A DNA stretch of 5,854 nucleotides from NCBI GenBank assembly GCA_026995985.1, contig JALWNF010000068.1:1-5854 (forward strand), read 5' to 3'. The notes beneath the pieces were generated by a model, which worked only from the letters and a program-made list of their open reading frames with translations, had not been told where the DNA came from and made no database searches. Shown here in pieces: positions 5,290 through 5,854 of the stretch. This stretch comes from Campylobacteraceae bacterium (GTDB lineage: Bacteria; Campylobacterota; Campylobacteria; Campylobacterales; Sulfurovaceae). The position numbers and the translations under genes are program-made. Within the stretch, counting starts at the first letter, position 1. Each line of letters opens with the position of its first letter.

Positions 5290-5854
5290 ATGAGTAAAGT
5301 ATTAGGAATTGACTTAGGAACAACAAACTCAGCAATGGCTGTTTATGAAAATGGTGAAGCAAAGATTATTGCAAATAAAGAGGGGAAAAATACAACTCCT
5401 TCTATTGTAGCATTTACAGATAAAGGTGAAGTTTTAGTTGGTGAATCAGCAAAGAGACAAGCAGTAACAAACCCAGAGAAGACAATCTACTCTATTAAAA
5501 GAATTATGGGATTAATGTGTGATGAAGAACATGCTAAAGAGGCAAAAGAGAGACTCCCATACCATATTATAGATAGAAATGGTGCATGTGCTATTGAGGT
5601 TTTAGGAAAGACATATACTCCACAAGAGATTTCATCTAAAATTCTTATGAAACTAAAAGAGGATGCAGAGGCTTATCTTGGTGAGACAGTAACTGATGCA
5701 GTTATTACAGTACCTGCTTACTTTAATGACTCTCAAAGAAAGGCAACTAAAGAGGCAGGAACAATTGCAGGTCTTAATGTTTTAAGAATTATCAATGAGC
5801 CAACTTCAGCAGCACTTGCTTATGGCCTTGATAAAAAAGAGTCTGAGCAGATTG
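5290..5854 (+). CDS. dnaK: Chaperone DnaK (Hsp70), N-terminal part
   Basis: The window holds the first 188 codons of DnaK and then ends, so about 430 residues are missing. DnaK is the cytoplasmic ATP-driven chaperone that binds exposed hydrophobic peptides, working with DnaJ and GrpE. The visible part is the first portion of the actin-like ATPase domain. GIDLGTTNS at residues 6-14 is the phosphate-1 loop and Hsp70 signature 1. [13 protein letters not shown] and TPSIVAF follow as in other DnaKs, then [17 protein letters not shown] near 140-156 and [11 protein letters not shown] near 169-179. Every stretch agrees with bacterial DnaK rather than HscA. Two cysteines (C77 and C103) are visible in this segment. 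The start ATG follows AAAAGGA by 6 nt. The gene lies 98 bp behind grpE and is probably co-transcribed with it, with a possible extra promoter in the gap. No frameshift is seen. Confidence 0.98.
   Translation, partial: MSKVLGIDLGTTNSAMAVYENGEAKIIANKEGKNTTPSIVAFTDKGEVLVGESAKRQAVTNPEKTIYSIKRIMGLMCDEEHAKEAKERLPYHIIDRNGACAIEVLGKTYTPQEISSKILMKLKEDAEAYLGETVTDAVITVPAYFNDSQRKATKEAGTIAGLNVLRIINEPTSAALAYGLDKKESEQI

Noticed and set aside
1..5854. CRISPR array, insertion sequence, tRNA, toxin-antitoxin or phage defence genes
   Set aside because: No regular repeats, transposase motifs, terminal inverted repeats, cloverleaf patterns or small toxin/antitoxin-like pairs were seen; all sizeable frames belong to ordinary chromosomal families or the one unknown gene.

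Overview
The window is AT-rich, gene-dense bacterial chromosome. Codons strongly prefer A or T at the third position, short genes are tightly packed, and promoters consist mostly of a TATAAT -10 box with poor -35 boxes. The protein set and sequence style (a GrpE/DnaK pair, a small PchB-like chorismate mutase, an Rrf2 regulator, a stand-alone rpsO) suggest a Campylobacterota (epsilonproteobacterial) genome such as a Sulfurovum, Sulfurimonas or Arcobacter relative. The phylum is an inference from style and protein resemblance; no 16S or other decisive marker is present.

Layout. Positions 1-457 (minus) hold the first 152 codons of a lysine-rich, helical protein that I do not recognise. It is transcribed divergently from a 516-residue potassium channel at 551-2101 (plus) with six transmembrane segments, an S4 voltage sensor, a TVGYGD filter and a cytoplasmic RCK module. 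Their back-to-back promoters lie in the 93-bp gap. The channel converges on a three-gene minus-strand operon that reads, in order of transcription, an Rrf2 regulator with three cysteines (3904-3503), a DHH/DHHA1 phosphoesterase (3501-2449) and a small AroQ-type chorismate mutase-like protein (2438-2139). Gaps of 1 and 10 nt indicate translational coupling.

Divergent from the Rrf2 gene is rpsO (ribosomal protein S15, 4073-4342), which ends in a clear intrinsic terminator. A 267-bp gene-free stretch follows. It holds that terminator, a second terminator-like hairpin, a perfect-consensus sigma-70 promoter (TTGACA, 17 bp, TATAAT) overlapped by an imperfect TTGA/TCAA inverted repeat, and a hairpin at the predicted 5' end of the message. 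This promoter drives grpE (4610-5191), then dnaK (from 5290, running off the window). A perfect 11-bp inverted repeat and an extra -10 box between grpE and dnaK suggest partial termination or mRNA processing plus a second dnaK promoter.

Functionally these are housekeeping or stress genes: potassium flux, nucleotide/oligonucleotide turnover, a redox- or Fe-S-type regulator, translation, and the Hsp70 nucleotide-exchange/chaperone pair. I see no mobile element, CRISPR array, tRNA or rRNA, and no convincing evidence of a new multi-gene system. The points most worth a second look are the absence of hrcA directly upstream of grpE with an HspR-like operator on the promoter, and the pairing of a cysteine-bearing Rrf2 regulator with a DHH phosphoesterase and a chorismate mutase-like enzyme.
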